A DNA stretch of 64,000 nucleotides from positions 468,730 to 532,729 of the IMG/VR virus record IMGVR_UViG_3300049215_000771, one strand, 5' to 3'. The position numbers and the translations under genes were made by a program. Origin of the DNA: a virus. The notes below the pieces were generated by a model, which was not told the origin of the DNA, ran no database searches, and saw only the letters and a program-made list of their open reading frames with translations. The first letter of the stretch is position 1, and every line of letters begins with the position of its first letter. Of the stretch, positions 30,441-38,742 are shown one piece after another.

Positions 30441-30469
30441 ATACTACTCCGGTTTTTCGGGGTTGTAAA
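30441..30469 (-). promoter_or_regulatory. Promoter, TTTACA-N17-TAGTAT
   Basis: Minus strand TTTACA, 17 nt, TAGTAT, overlapping the end of the 105-aa gene and facing the tRNA-like region. No coding gene lies downstream for 880 nt until the terminator, so it drives a non-coding transcript. Confidence 0.65.
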
Positions 30470-30761
30470 CCTCGTTCTGCCATTTTCCTCGCATCCTGCC
30501 AAGATTGTAGCCGGCCAGCAGGGTCATGCGAATGATCCCCACCTTCTGCGTGATCTCAGGGTCATTTTCTGCGCCCCTGGCCAGCGTTTCCGGCTCGAAA
30601 ACGCCCGTCATGTACATCGCCAGCAAATTCTTGAGCGAGGGCTTGTCCCCATCAGCCGGCTCCTGGCACAGAAGCGGCTGGTTAATCAGCTTCATCGCTT
30701 CGTCCAGACAGGCGAAGAACTCCTCGTTGTCCTTGTAGAGTCTGCTTTGCTCATCCGACAT
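30444..30761 (-). CDS. Unknown 105-aa helical protein
   Basis: MSDEQSRLYKDNEEFFACLD start, overlapping the synthetase-like gene stop by 11 nt. Helical; contains NLLAMYMTGVFEPETLARGA and ENDPEITQKVGIIRMTLLAG. Ends YNPEKPE. Confidence 0.66.
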   Translation of the reverse strand: MSDEQSRLYKDNEEFFACLDEAMKLINQPLLCQEPADGDKPSLKNLLAMYMTGVFEPETLARGAENDPEITQKVGIIRMTLLAGYNLGRMRGKWQNEVYNPEKPE

Positions 30762-31518
30762 GATGGTTCTCCAGGAAGTTGTACACGCACCTGTCCGTGC
30801 CGATGGCGACTTCCAGCACCTTGGCCTGGCACACCTGCCCCGAAGATTGTGTCCACTTGCAGTCCGTTCGCTTCGAGATCGAACAGACTTCCATCTTGGT
30901 GGAATCGCAAACAATGTCCACCGTTTCCTCACTGTAGGAAGGCAGCCGGTCACTCTTCTCGACGTAGCAAAGGCCGATCATGTCAGAAATCATCTTCTTG
31001 ACCGCCCCGATCACAGCCTTGCTGTAGTCGTTCTGCGTGGTGACGCCGTACATGCACTGGAATTCCAACTGGTAGAACTCCTTGAGTCGCATATTTTTTG
31101 TCACCTGGTCCTGCTCACGCCGGAACGACTTGCCATGCTGCCAGACGCATATCGGCAGCCTCGTTTTCGTTTCGGTGTGGTCCAGGAGCCACTGGCCGAA
31201 CAAATACGATCCCATCGTCGTTTCGGGGCGCAAAGCCAGGGTATCGTAATCCAGGACCGTATTGGCGTATGTGCCGCCCACAGCCCCTTCTTCCCGCTCA
31301 ACCGCAGGAACGTAGATGTCAGCGGGCGTATAGTTGGGGTTGATGAAGTCTCGTGGCGTCAGAATCGGCGCTTCCACCTGGATCATCTCGAAGGCTCGGT
31401 TCTCGGCTTTGAGAATATCCCTCATGCCGGCCACGAAGTAATCCACCATCATGTTGCGCAGGCGGATTTCCTTCTCGGTCCAGAAAATCAGACCGTTCCG
31501 GTTATACAAACTATCCAT
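30751..31518 (-). CDS. Class II aminoacyl-tRNA synthetase core, GlyRS-like
   Basis: 255 aa from MDSLYNRNGLIFWTEKEIRL with GGAGACTACG upstream. Class II core motifs: LALRPETTMGSYLFGQWL, motif 2 VWQHGKSFRREQ..MRLKEFYQLEFQ, and motif 3 EVAIGTDRCVYNFLE. The RPET and GKSFR patterns resemble eukaryote/bacterial alpha2 GlyRS. There is no C-terminal anticodon-binding domain, so it may be a mini-synthetase, an aminoacylating enzyme for another substrate, or a regulatory paralogue. A hairpin stands in its leader. Confidence 0.7.
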   Translation of the reverse strand: MDSLYNRNGLIFWTEKEIRLRNMMVDYFVAGMRDILKAENRAFEMIQVEAPILTPRDFINPNYTPADIYVPAVEREEGAVGGTYANTVLDYDTLALRPETTMGSYLFGQWLLDHTETKTRLPICVWQHGKSFRREQDQVTKNMRLKEFYQLEFQCMYGVTTQNDYSKAVIGAVKKMISDMIGLCYVEKSDRLPSYSEETVDIVCDSTKMEVCSISKRTDCKWTQSSGQVCQAKVLEVAIGTDRCVYNFLENHHVG

Positions 31519-31540
31519 CGTAGTCTCCGGGAGAATAGGG

Positions 31541-31572
31541 AACCGCCCTTTGGAACTTACCAAAGGGCGGTT
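31541..31572 (-). promoter_or_regulatory. Strong hairpin in the leader of the synthetase-like gene
   Basis: 13-bp perfect stem AACCGCCCTTTGG/CCAAAGGGCGGTT with a 6-nt loop, between the 57-aa gene stop and the synthetase-like start. No T-run on the minus strand, so RNA processing or partial termination is more likely than full termination. Confidence 0.5.
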
Positions 31573-31578
31573 GAGGGG

Positions 31579-31752
31579 TTAGTTTTCTTCGTGATGCGCC
31601 GGGTGGTCTTCCACAAAGTCCGGCTTTGCTTCCAGCTTTCCGATAGCCACCTTCAGGTTGGCGAGGGTGGCTTCGGAAACGCCCCCTGAACGATTGATCT
31701 CGCTCAAGGCGTACTCCAACGTGTTGCGAACGAACTCGATGTCTTTGGTCAT
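31579..31752 (-). CDS. Small helical protein (57 aa)
   Basis: MTKDIEFVRNTLEYALSEIN with AAGGAAGG upstream. A single helical unit (EATLANLKVAIGKLEAKPD), His/Glu-rich end. Common type of small phage protein; function unknown. Confidence 0.64.
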   Translation of the reverse strand: MTKDIEFVRNTLEYALSEINRSGGVSEATLANLKVAIGKLEAKPDFVEDHPAHHEEN

Positions 31753-31762
31753 TGGACCTTCC

Positions 31763-33298
31763 TTATGAAAAGTTACTGCTGTCAGGAGTCGAATCCGGCA
31801 CGTCGGCAGGAGGACTCCAGTTGTCGGACACCGGAATCTCGGCGAACGATTGTGGCGGCGTCGAGTCCGGGACATAGGGACTGGCGTTTTCCAAACTCGG
31901 CGTCGAATCAGGAATCGACGCTCCAACGTCATCCTGAACCGGGTCCGAGTTGGGAATGTCGGGTTGCGCCGGCCAGTCACTCGGCGAAACCTGTTCGGTT
32001 GCTGCGGGTGGTGTCCAGTCCGTGCCAGGAGCATCCGGCCCGGAAGGTGTCGAATCAGGAACCACCGCCTGCGCCGGCCAGCCATCAGCCACAGGCACAA
32101 TGGCATCGGCGACACCAGGCGTCGAATCGGGAACGTCGGGTTGTTGTTCCCAAAAAATACCAGGAAGTCCGGTCGGATCATCCCGCATGTAAGAAGGTTG
32201 GCTGAAGTTGCTCACGATGTCGGCCAGGGCGTAGCCCATGTCCTCGATGAATTCCGGCTCCATGTAGAAGCTGTCGAAATCATCGTCATACATGATCTGA
32301 TGGACTTCACGCTTGCGGTAATACTTCTTGACGTAGGCAGCACGGCTACCCGTCGCCTTGTAGAAGCCAGCCTTGTCCTTCTCCATGCCGGGCACGGCAC
32401 TGGTGAAGTCCTGAATTCGCTTCAGATACTTCCGGTCGCCAATATCGCCGTGCCAGATATGGTAAAGATCACCCTCCACGAAGGACAAAGGCGAACGCAG
32501 GTCTTGCTGCACCATCACCAGACGAGCAGCCTGGTAAAACCGCCTCGACCATTCCAGGGTGTCATCCAGATTGTCAGCATAGCCTTTCTGGATGCAGGGA
32601 TGCGGAATCTGGCCGGCGACGGCATGGGCGAGGATATGGTCGGCCCCGCCAATGAGAGCCTTCTCGTACAACGGGCACTGCTCCAGCACTTCCCGCCGTG
32701 CGCCCCAGGCAAAACCGACATGCCCATGCAAGTCGTAATTCTCGTTGAGCGAAAGAACCATGTTCGTGTCGAAATTGGCGGCAAAACTGCGCCAAACCTT
32801 CTTGTTGCGATGCTCCACGTCGTTGGAGTAGACCTTCACCTGGTCCACGTTGAAAGAAGGAACCAGCTTGTGCTTGTCCAGGTGAACACACCACTCGAAC
32901 GGTTGAATGACGGCGGCGTGCTGCAACGCCTCGACACCTTGCGGCAGCCACCATTTGTTGGTGAACAACACGTCGGCGTCCACCCAAAAAATGTACTTGT
33001 ACTGCGAGGGAAGTTCTGCGACGACCTTGTTGAGAAGGGCTTCTTTGTGGAACAGAAGTGTGTCGGCGTGGACCCGTGTGATGTTCGGACTGTCAGGAAG
33101 CTGTTGTTTCGCATCGGGGCCGACCAGACACTCGATGATCCGATGCGGCAAATGCTTGATCGAGTGATACCACTTCTGGAATGCCAGAAGGCGGTAAGGC
33201 GAGCATTGCGGGTTGAAGAAACATGACACGATCACGGCTTCGGAATGCGTGCGATAACGATTCCGGTTGGTGAAAGTGTTTTTGAGCCAGTCGAACAT
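31763..33298 (-). CDS. Glycosyltransferase with PDSTP-repeat tail
   Basis: 511 aa. The first about 370 residues form a GT-A type domain: AVIVSCFFNPQCSPYRLLAF, YIFWVDADVLFTN with the D-x-D metal motif, then GFAWGARREVLEQC and GGADHILAHAVAG. The last about 130 residues are disordered and Pro/Ser/Asp rich with the unit VPDSTP repeated some seven times. Related N-terminal domains occur in phage glycosylation clusters. The repeat tail may act as a flexible linker or be itself modified. Confidence 0.78.
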   Translation of the reverse strand: MFDWLKNTFTNRNRYRTHSEAVIVSCFFNPQCSPYRLLAFQKWYHSIKHLPHRIIECLVGPDAKQQLPDSPNITRVHADTLLFHKEALLNKVVAELPSQYKYIFWVDADVLFTNKWWLPQGVEALQHAAVIQPFEWCVHLDKHKLVPSFNVDQVKVYSNDVEHRNKKVWRSFAANFDTNMVLSLNENYDLHGHVGFAWGARREVLEQCPLYEKALIGGADHILAHAVAGQIPHPCIQKGYADNLDDTLEWSRRFYQAARLVMVQQDLRSPLSFVEGDLYHIWHGDIGDRKYLKRIQDFTSAVPGMEKDKAGFYKATGSRAAYVKKYYRKREVHQIMYDDDFDSFYMEPEFIEDMGYALADIVSNFSQPSYMRDDPTGLPGIFWEQQPDVPDSTPGVADAIVPVADGWPAQAVVPDSTPSGPDAPGTDWTPPAATEQVSPSDWPAQPDIPNSDPVQDDVGASIPDSTPSLENASPYVPDSTPPQSFAEIPVSDNWSPPADVPDSTPDSSNFS

Positions 33299-33318
33299 AC
33301 ACTTCTCCTGTAGGAAGA

Positions 33319-33347
33319 CAGGAAACTAGCTAAGTGCTAGTTTCCTG
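33319..33347 (-). promoter_or_regulatory. Hairpin overlapping the kinase stop codon
   Basis: 12-bp perfect stem CAGGAAACTAGC/GCTAGTTTCCTG with a 5-nt loop, between the kinase and the glycosyltransferase. The kinase TAG lies in the stem. No T-run; probably an mRNA processing or stability element. Confidence 0.5.
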
Positions 33348-33960
33348 CAAGTTTGGCATGACCCAAGTAGTCGAAAGTTTCATCGGGGTTGCGACGACAG
33401 TAGCCTCGTACCAAGTCGCTGAACAACACCATCGTTTGATAACGGGCCAGCATCTTTCGGATGCTCTCCAACGGAACACAGTGGGTTTCCTGGTTCTTCT
33501 CAAAAAGAAGCTGCGCTGCCGCTTCCAGTTCAGCCTTGTACAACTGCTTGTCCAGCAAGTATGGAGCAATGTCGTTGATCCACCAGGGCGAAGTGGGTTC
33601 CTCGATCTGCACCTTGTACTTGTACTGAACCGCCATGTCGAAGTACGGCATCATCTCGGCGATCCGGGTGTTCGTGTTATCCACGATCACCAGCGGGCGC
33701 TGACGCTGCATGGACTCCCGAACACGACGCTGACACCAGGAGTGTGCGTGATGCAACTTATCCTTCGTCCAGGAAGCGACGTATTCCTCCTTCGTCAAGC
33801 CGAAATAATGGTCAGCCGAGAAGATGACGGTATCATCCCCACCCGACAATTCCTTCGCTCGGTAGCTCTTCCCGGATGCAGGCAAGCCACGCATCAGGAT
33901 GAGCGTCAACTCATTGAGCGGGTCTTGCATCCACTGGAACAGGGGATCGTTGATGTTCAC
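33337..33960 (-). CDS. P-loop polynucleotide kinase-like protein
   Basis: 207 aa. LTLILMRGLPASGKSYRAKE is a Walker A; TVIFSADHYF and LVIVDNTNTRIAEMMPY match the AAA_33 (N4BP2/PNKP kinase) family. Immediately upstream of it, separated only by a small membrane gene, is an RNA ligase, so the pair could heal and seal cut tRNA. Acts in the cytoplasm. Confidence 0.76.
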   Translation of the reverse strand: MNINDPLFQWMQDPLNELTLILMRGLPASGKSYRAKELSGGDDTVIFSADHYFGLTKEEYVASWTKDKLHHAHSWCQRRVRESMQRQRPLVIVDNTNTRIAEMMPYFDMAVQYKYKVQIEEPTSPWWINDIAPYLLDKQLYKAELEAAAQLLFEKNQETHCVPLESIRKMLARYQTMVLFSDLVRGYCRRNPDETFDYLGHAKLAGN

Positions 33961-34144
33961 GGGCGTCTCCTCTCTTCACGGCTTCCTGGACACACCAGGC
34001 GGCACCACCCCAACAGGCAATGACGCCCCAAATCAGCATCCAGGCCCAATCTTCATTTCGCCATTTGATTCCGATGGCGATACACGCAAAACCGCCCAAA
34101 CCACAGGCAAGGGCGGCAATTGCCAACAGGGTTACAATATCCAT
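33911..34144 (-). CDS. Small membrane protein
   Basis: 77 aa. MDIVTLLAIAALACGLGGFA is a first helix and WAWMLIWGVIACWGGAAWC a second; GAGGT before the ATG. The last 16 residues overlap the kinase start and may be coincidental. Confidence 0.62.
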   Translation of the reverse strand: MDIVTLLAIAALACGLGGFACIAIGIKWRNEDWAWMLIWGVIACWGGAAWCVQEAVKRGDAREHQRSPVPVDARPAQ

Positions 34145-34145
34145 T

Positions 34146-34853
34146 TTACCTCAGCTTGTTTTTCTTGATCTCATCCCCCAACAGGCATCCCTGTTGAAAA
34201 CCTTCTCGGACCATCTTGAAGCGATCCGTTACCCATTTGCCGTCAGACACCTTGATGTAAATACCTTCCCTGGTTTTTGAGGCGAAGTGGGACGGCCTGT
34301 TGGCAATTTCTTCAAGAAACTCGTAGCTTTGTGCCGATCCCCACACGTCCAAAGGGATCACCTGGAATCCGGCCCGGTTCAGGGCATCCAGACTCGTCAG
34401 CGGGTCAATGTAGTTCCCAGCCTCCTGATCGTACAAGTCGTAGGCGATGAACCAGTCCGGCAACAAGTCGTACTCCATACCGTGCTGCTGAACCATCCAC
34501 TCTCCATAGACCGTGACGGGGCCGACAAGGTTCGTAATTTCCTCAAACTTGTCCTTGTTCTTGTAGAACCAGTTGAACGCCCCGGCAAACTGCGACAGCG
34601 AAGGGTTCAAGTCCTTGCTCAGATCGCCTTTACGGAGAATCTTCGTTCGGTTCCGAATCACTGGATGGCCGTCCACCAATGCCATACCACAGTTAGCCCC
34701 GTCGATTTTCTCCTGAACCATGCAGCGAGAGCCGAAAATGACCGCCGCTTCTTGTTCGGAGGCGATGCGGTCCCCTTTCGTGTTCGGCTTCCAGGGCAGG
34801 TGCCGAGTTGCAGGGTATTCCGGCAGCAGGCTCGTGAGTTTCACCTTTTTCAT
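34146..34853 (-). CDS. RNA ligase, Rnl2-like
   Basis: 235 aa. VQEKIDGANCGMAL holds the nucleotidyl Lys of motif I (KxDG); VYGEWMVQ is motif IIIa-like, KTREGIYIKVSD motif IV and WVTDRFKMVR motif V. A short Rnl2-type ligase without C-terminal domain. With the neighbouring kinase it fits an RNA repair module protecting phage or host tRNAs against anticodon nucleases. First gene behind promoter 34892-34920. Confidence 0.85.
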   Translation of the reverse strand: MKKVKLTSLLPEYPATRHLPWKPNTKGDRIASEQEAAVIFGSRCMVQEKIDGANCGMALVDGHPVIRNRTKILRKGDLSKDLNPSLSQFAGAFNWFYKNKDKFEEITNLVGPVTVYGEWMVQQHGMEYDLLPDWFIAYDLYDQEAGNYIDPLTSLDALNRAGFQVIPLDVWGSAQSYEFLEEIANRPSHFASKTREGIYIKVSDGKWVTDRFKMVREGFQQGCLLGDEIKKNKLR

Positions 34854-34891
34854 ATCTGATGACCGTGAGTTCGGATTTTCCGCTCACCGGC

Positions 34892-34920
34892 ATCATACCA
34901 CGAAAGTTACTGGCTGTAAA
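34892..34920 (-). promoter_or_regulatory. Promoter of the RNA repair operon, TTTACA-N17-TATGAT
   Basis: Minus strand TTTACA, 17 nt, TATGAT, in the divergent gap between the RNA ligase and the plus-strand gene at 34934. Confidence 0.65.
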
Positions 34921-34933
34921 GCTAGATAGCCTT

Positions 34934-35701
34934 ATGTGGTCATTCAGAAAATTCCTAGTAGAAGTGGAACAACAAGCCGGCCCGGTGGTCGTCAATATGT
35001 TCAACCTCCCGGACAAAGGCGGCTTGTTCCTGAAACTGGCAAATGGCAAACAAATCGGCCCAATATCCAATATCCAGGCCCAGCAAGGAGACACTACGCA
35101 TAGCCGCTGGATTATAACCTCCCAGGTCGGCCAGCACGCCGTTGGCATGGACCCGGAACTTGCCAAGAAGATCGTCCCAGCCTTCTTCAGACTGCGTGGC
35201 AACCCACCTGCGCAACCGCACCCGGCCCAGCACCAACCTCAACAACCACAGCCAGGACATTTTGAAGCCTTGGCAAAATTATTGCGTTGGTTCGAGCCGC
35301 AACCACCCCCACCACCACAAGGTTGGAGGCCGGAAATGATGGACACTGGACATTGGGATGGCCTGATGAAAAGGATGCAAAACCAGGAAAAACTTCCCTA
35401 CAAGGTGGTATACGACATTGGTGACTATATCAAAAGCTGGAGCGCTCGCCCCAATTTCGTTCGAGAACGAGCGCTCCGCAAATTGAAGGATTCGTTTCCA
35501 GAAGAAGGCGGTCACGCCACCTTCGACGAACTGGAAAAAATGCGTGCCACCAGCGCTGGAGTTCAACAAGACAACGAACTCATCAGTCAAATCCATCGTC
35601 AGCTAATGGACAATGGTTACAACTGGAACGCTGTCCAATTGCCCCAGCAACCAACAGCACGCCGATCCGCCAAGATCGACCTTACTCCTCCACAAACGTA
35701 A
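34934..35701 (+). CDS. Virion-candidate protein with capsid-targeting-like N-terminus
   Basis: 255 aa from MWSFRKFLVEVEQQAGPVVV. Residues 3-10 (SFRKFLVE) match the T4 targeting-peptide pattern, with a possible gp21-type cut after LVE. Middle: a Pro/Gln/His-rich linker (about 95-140), then helical segments (QEKLPYKVVYDIGDYIKSWS). Earlier in-frame codons precede the promoter -35 and are unlikely. No enzyme motif seen. The 3' end overlaps the convergent gene by 20 nt. Confidence 0.65.
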   Translation: MWSFRKFLVEVEQQAGPVVVNMFNLPDKGGLFLKLANGKQIGPISNIQAQQGDTTHSRWIITSQVGQHAVGMDPELAKKIVPAFFRLRGNPPAQPHPAQHQPQQPQPGHFEALAKLLRWFEPQPPPPPQGWRPEMMDTGHWDGLMKRMQNQEKLPYKVVYDIGDYIKSWSARPNFVRERALRKLKDSFPEEGGHATFDELEKMRATSAGVQQDNELISQIHRQLMDNGYNWNAVQLPQQPTARRSAKIDLTPPQT

Positions 35702-36536
35702 CTTTCTCAAGCGGCTTGACGGCATCGTACCCTTCCGGCCCGCCGTCCGTGTCGAGGAACACCAACCCCTTCTCGATGGTAAGTTCCACAGGCCGAACAT
35801 CGAACTTGCGCTCCACGTCCATCTTCAGATTTCGATCATGCCGAACCGGATGGTACTGCATAATCTCGGCCACGATGTCATCGGCGTCCTTCTTCTTCTC
35901 GAAAATGGCAAGGCCGAACGTAAATTCCAACACCAGCCCTTGCTCGACAACGGCCCAGCCCTGTTTCGGCTGCCAGATGTCGTTGTCTTGCATTGACTTG
36001 TAGACCTTGCGGAAGGCCGGCAACATCTTGTAGAACTGCCAGTACCAGTTCACGTCCTTCTGGTACAATTGCTTCTGATCCTTCTTGCCGATATGATCCC
36101 AGGCCAGATAGTTGACGCCACTAGCGATGACTTCAACAGCATCTTCCAGGTGGTCCAAGTCCTTACCGTAGGCCCGGACTCGAACATCGGCATCTTTCTT
36201 CACTGCTTCCCACAGGTCGATAATCTTCTGTTGAACCTCGTTCGGTTCATCGTGGTGATGGCGAAGGAGGTATGATGCCTCCCACAGCGGTTCCACGTCG
36301 ATGTAGAATTCCTCCCGGATGACGCCGAACAAAATGTCCCGGACCCGGCTGATATTGCCACAACAGGCTGGCAGATATTCCCCTTCCTTGTTGAGACAGC
36401 CAACCCACTGTTCCGGTGTCAGGTCAAGGACCACCGACGACACCTTCGGGTTGTCCGCCCAACTCGGTTCGATTGTCAAGCCCTTGGCCTTGTACTTCTC
36501 CACCAGCGCCGCCCGCTTGTCTTTTTTCTTGCTCAT
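35682..36536 (-). CDS. Unknown 284-aa protein
   Basis: MSKKKDKRAALVEKYKAKGL start. Charged, with CCGNISRVRDILFGVIREEFY and repeated helical segments (DVRVRAYGKDLDHLEDAVEV), ending in strands EKGLVFLDTDGGPEGYDAV. No family recognised. Confidence 0.68.
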   Translation of the reverse strand: MSKKKDKRAALVEKYKAKGLTIEPSWADNPKVSSVVLDLTPEQWVGCLNKEGEYLPACCGNISRVRDILFGVIREEFYIDVEPLWEASYLLRHHHDEPNEVQQKIIDLWEAVKKDADVRVRAYGKDLDHLEDAVEVIASGVNYLAWDHIGKKDQKQLYQKDVNWYWQFYKMLPAFRKVYKSMQDNDIWQPKQGWAVVEQGLVLEFTFGLAIFEKKKDADDIVAEIMQYHPVRHDRNLKMDVERKFDVRPVELTIEKGLVFLDTDGGPEGYDAVKPLEKVTFVEE

Positions 36537-37548
36537 CGACAGGCTCCAGAAAAAGATGAGGAATGGTAATCTTCGTGCCTTCCTCATCCAGAAAACAAAC
36601 CACAGCGGTTGCTGAACTTCGGTTGACTTGCAAAATGGTGCCCGCCTCCAACACCATCTTCGCCTTCTGGCGAGTTTTCTCCCGTAGCTCGGCCCACCGA
36701 ATACCGTGGTAGAAATTAGGCTTGTTCGGTTGCGGCATGACGGCGATAGTGGTGTTCAACCGAAGGCGAGGCTCCAAAGCCTTCTGCTTGGCTTCCGCCA
36801 CTTTCGTCAGATGGGTTTTCTTCCTGCCGTAGCTGGCTTCTTCGGCAATACCGGCCTTGGTCTGCTTGAGAATAGCCGCCAGCTTATTCTTGTGCCCGTT
36901 TTTGCGCTCGTTGTAAACCTTCCGAAGTTCGGCGACTTGCTGGTTTGTGAGAAATGCCTTTCCTTTCAACAAGTTGCATATTTCACAGTAAGTTTGCAGA
37001 TTGTCCATCCGGTCGGGACCGCCGTTGGAACTGGCGAGAATGTGATCTTTCGTGAACAAAACCTGCCTACCGTCCTCGATGGCATAAAGGTTGAAGTGTG
37101 CCCGCCCCTCCTTGGTCGAGCGATCACGCTCCAGGTACATTTCTGTACCGACGAGGCCACAGGCTTGACAGGTGCAGTTGTCCCTGGCGAACAAATGGTA
37201 TCGTTGCGACACCATGCTGACCTTGTAGATCGTGCCGTCCTCAGCCTTCCAGTCCATCAAATCTTCATCGGGACTGGTATGATGTTGGCTTACCTCATTG
37301 CCTTTGCCGGCGTAGCGACTGACACGGCGATGTTTCAGGACTTCTTCGGGATTGAACGGACCACCCACCCGTGCCTTACGAGAAACCCGCTCGGCACAAC
37401 GATTGGCCTTGACTTTGATGGTGAGTTTCTGCCAGACTTCTGGAGGCAGGTGTTCCTCCAGAACCTTGCGAACTTCCAGGTCGAATTGATCTTGGGCGAT
37501 TTTGTGGGATTCGGAGTCGGTTGCTTCGGCTTCAAACTGCCACGTCAT
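36424..37548 (-). CDS. HNH endonuclease-domain protein
   Basis: 374 aa from MTWQFEAEATDSESHKIAQD. Central HNH domain: CTCQACGLVG, then FTKDHILASSNGGPDRMDNLQ and CEICNLLKG, giving two CxxC and the D-H-x-N core. Flanks are basic and helical. The last 37 codons overlap the next gene and look like its shadow. A possible nicking or homing enzyme; also suits a packaging-linked HNH role. Confidence 0.76.
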   Translation of the reverse strand: MTWQFEAEATDSESHKIAQDQFDLEVRKVLEEHLPPEVWQKLTIKVKANRCAERVSRKARVGGPFNPEEVLKHRRVSRYAGKGNEVSQHHTSPDEDLMDWKAEDGTIYKVSMVSQRYHLFARDNCTCQACGLVGTEMYLERDRSTKEGRAHFNLYAIEDGRQVLFTKDHILASSNGGPDRMDNLQTYCEICNLLKGKAFLTNQQVAELRKVYNERKNGHKNKLAAILKQTKAGIAEEASYGRKKTHLTKVAEAKQKALEPRLRLNTTIAVMPQPNKPNFYHGIRWAELREKTRQKAKMVLEAGTILQVNRSSATAVVCFLDEEGTKITIPHLFLEPVDEQEKRQAGGAGGEVQGQGLDNRTELGGQPEGVVGGP

Positions 37549-38167
37549 TGTCGCCAGGCCCAGCCACTTGCGGGTCTTGGAAGCCATAAACCACCTTGTT
37601 GAACCAGACTTGTTCGCCGTGACGGAAGTATGAGATACTGGAGTTATCGACGTATTGCCCGGTGTGAACACCAGGAATGCCATCGTAAATCCCCTGAATC
37701 ATCTGTGAAATGACCGTGGCCGGTGTACCGTGGGTTACGACAAGCGCCTTGAAGGGGTTCTCCGTCAAGCACTCGACGTATTTCTTCATCCTACTGTTGA
37801 AAGTTTCAACATCTTCTTGATGGTAAGAACAATCACCCAGGAACCGATCCCATGCGAATTCAGGAAACTCTCGATGACGACAAAGGACATGGGCTTTCTC
37901 ATGGCGAACCATGATCTCCCTGGGACCATCATCGACCCAAAAATCAATCCCGGTTTCCTCTCGGAGAATCCGGGCTGTTTGCAAGCACCGTAGGTACGGC
38001 GAACATCGACCTACAAATTCGTGCAGGTGGCCGAGATGCTGTCTCAGGAACCTACCCGTCAGATGAACCTGGCGGTGTCCTTCTTCAGTCAACTCACTGT
38101 CCAGATGGTCAGTAAGCTGCATGTTATAACGGCTTTGACCATGCCGGACCAGTATCAGTTCTCGCAT
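37532..38167 (-). CDS. Histidine phosphatase (phosphoglycerate mutase-like)
   Basis: 211 aa. ELILVRHGQSRYN is the RHG catalytic motif; GRCSPYLRCLQTARIL the second Arg; ALVVTHGTPATVI the second His. Substrate cannot be told: members dephosphorylate sugars, nucleotides or proteins. Its ATG directly abuts the -10 at 38168, so it must be read mainly from upstream transcription. Confidence 0.83.
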   Translation of the reverse strand: MRELILVRHGQSRYNMQLTDHLDSELTEEGHRQVHLTGRFLRQHLGHLHEFVGRCSPYLRCLQTARILREETGIDFWVDDGPREIMVRHEKAHVLCRHREFPEFAWDRFLGDCSYHQEDVETFNSRMKKYVECLTENPFKALVVTHGTPATVISQMIQGIYDGIPGVHTGQYVDNSSISYFRHGEQVWFNKVVYGFQDPQVAGPGDNDVAV

Positions 38168-38196
38168 ATCTTACCCCGATTTCATTTGATTGTAAA
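38168..38196 (-). promoter_or_regulatory. Promoter-like TTTACA-N17-TAAGAT abutting a start codon
   Basis: Minus strand TTTACA, 17 nt, TAAGAT, then ATG at once. A transcript from here would begin inside the phosphatase gene, so it would serve a downstream gene or a shorter product. Confidence 0.5.
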
Positions 38197-38742
38197 GCTG
38201 AAAGTGTACCAAACGTACACGAACAGCAGTCCCAGGGCATAACCAGCGATCACGTCGGTAAGCCAGTGTGCCCCCAGGTACATTTTACCAACCCCAATGA
38301 GAAGCGCTAGTATAAGAGCAGACGAGATGAAAAACGTAGCGCAAACAGGCGCAGCAACGCCGCCCAATATCGCCAGGCTCAGATATAAAAACACCGCCAT
38401 CGCCGTGTGTCCGCTGGGGAAGGCTGGAAAATGATGAACCTTGATGGATTTGGCGAAACCTGTGTGGAATGGGTCGTAGGGAAGCGGCCCGGAGCGAGCA
38501 AACAATTCCTTCAAGCTGCAAGTAATGATGCAACCGAAAGCATATCCGACCATGTTGACCATCGCCTGCCAGGTATCGCCCAGCATAATCAACATGACAC
38601 TGGTGAACAAAATGATGGCAATAACAGTAGCACTGCCTGCCATTCCCGTCAAATCCCTACAAAAATAATCCCAAATGAAATGTTGATGTCGTTGCATCCA
38701 TACCCAAATAGACTCATCTACCTTCTTGAGATATTCCTTCAT
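38182..38742 (-). CDS. PAP2-family membrane phosphatase
   Basis: 186 aa, five to six membrane helices. Catalytic set: KELFARSGP, FPAFPSGHTAMA (motif 2 SGH), and MYLGAHWLTDVIAG (motif 3 with H..D). Family acts on lipid phosphates such as undecaprenyl pyrophosphate or phosphatidic acid in the inner membrane. A phage copy next to a histidine phosphatase may affect envelope glycan synthesis. Confidence 0.85.
   Translation of the reverse strand: MKEYLKKVDESIWVWMQRHQHFIWDYFCRDLTGMAGSATVIAIILFTSVMLIMLGDTWQAMVNMVGYAFGCIITCSLKELFARSGPLPYDPFHTGFAKSIKVHHFPAFPSGHTAMAVFLYLSLAILGGVAAPVCATFFISSALILALLIGVGKMYLGAHWLTDVIAGYALGLLFVYVWYTFSFTIK

Noticed and set aside
31850-33226. 458-codon plus-strand frame
   Set aside because: Antisense to the glycosyltransferase gene at 31763-33298; no ribosome site.
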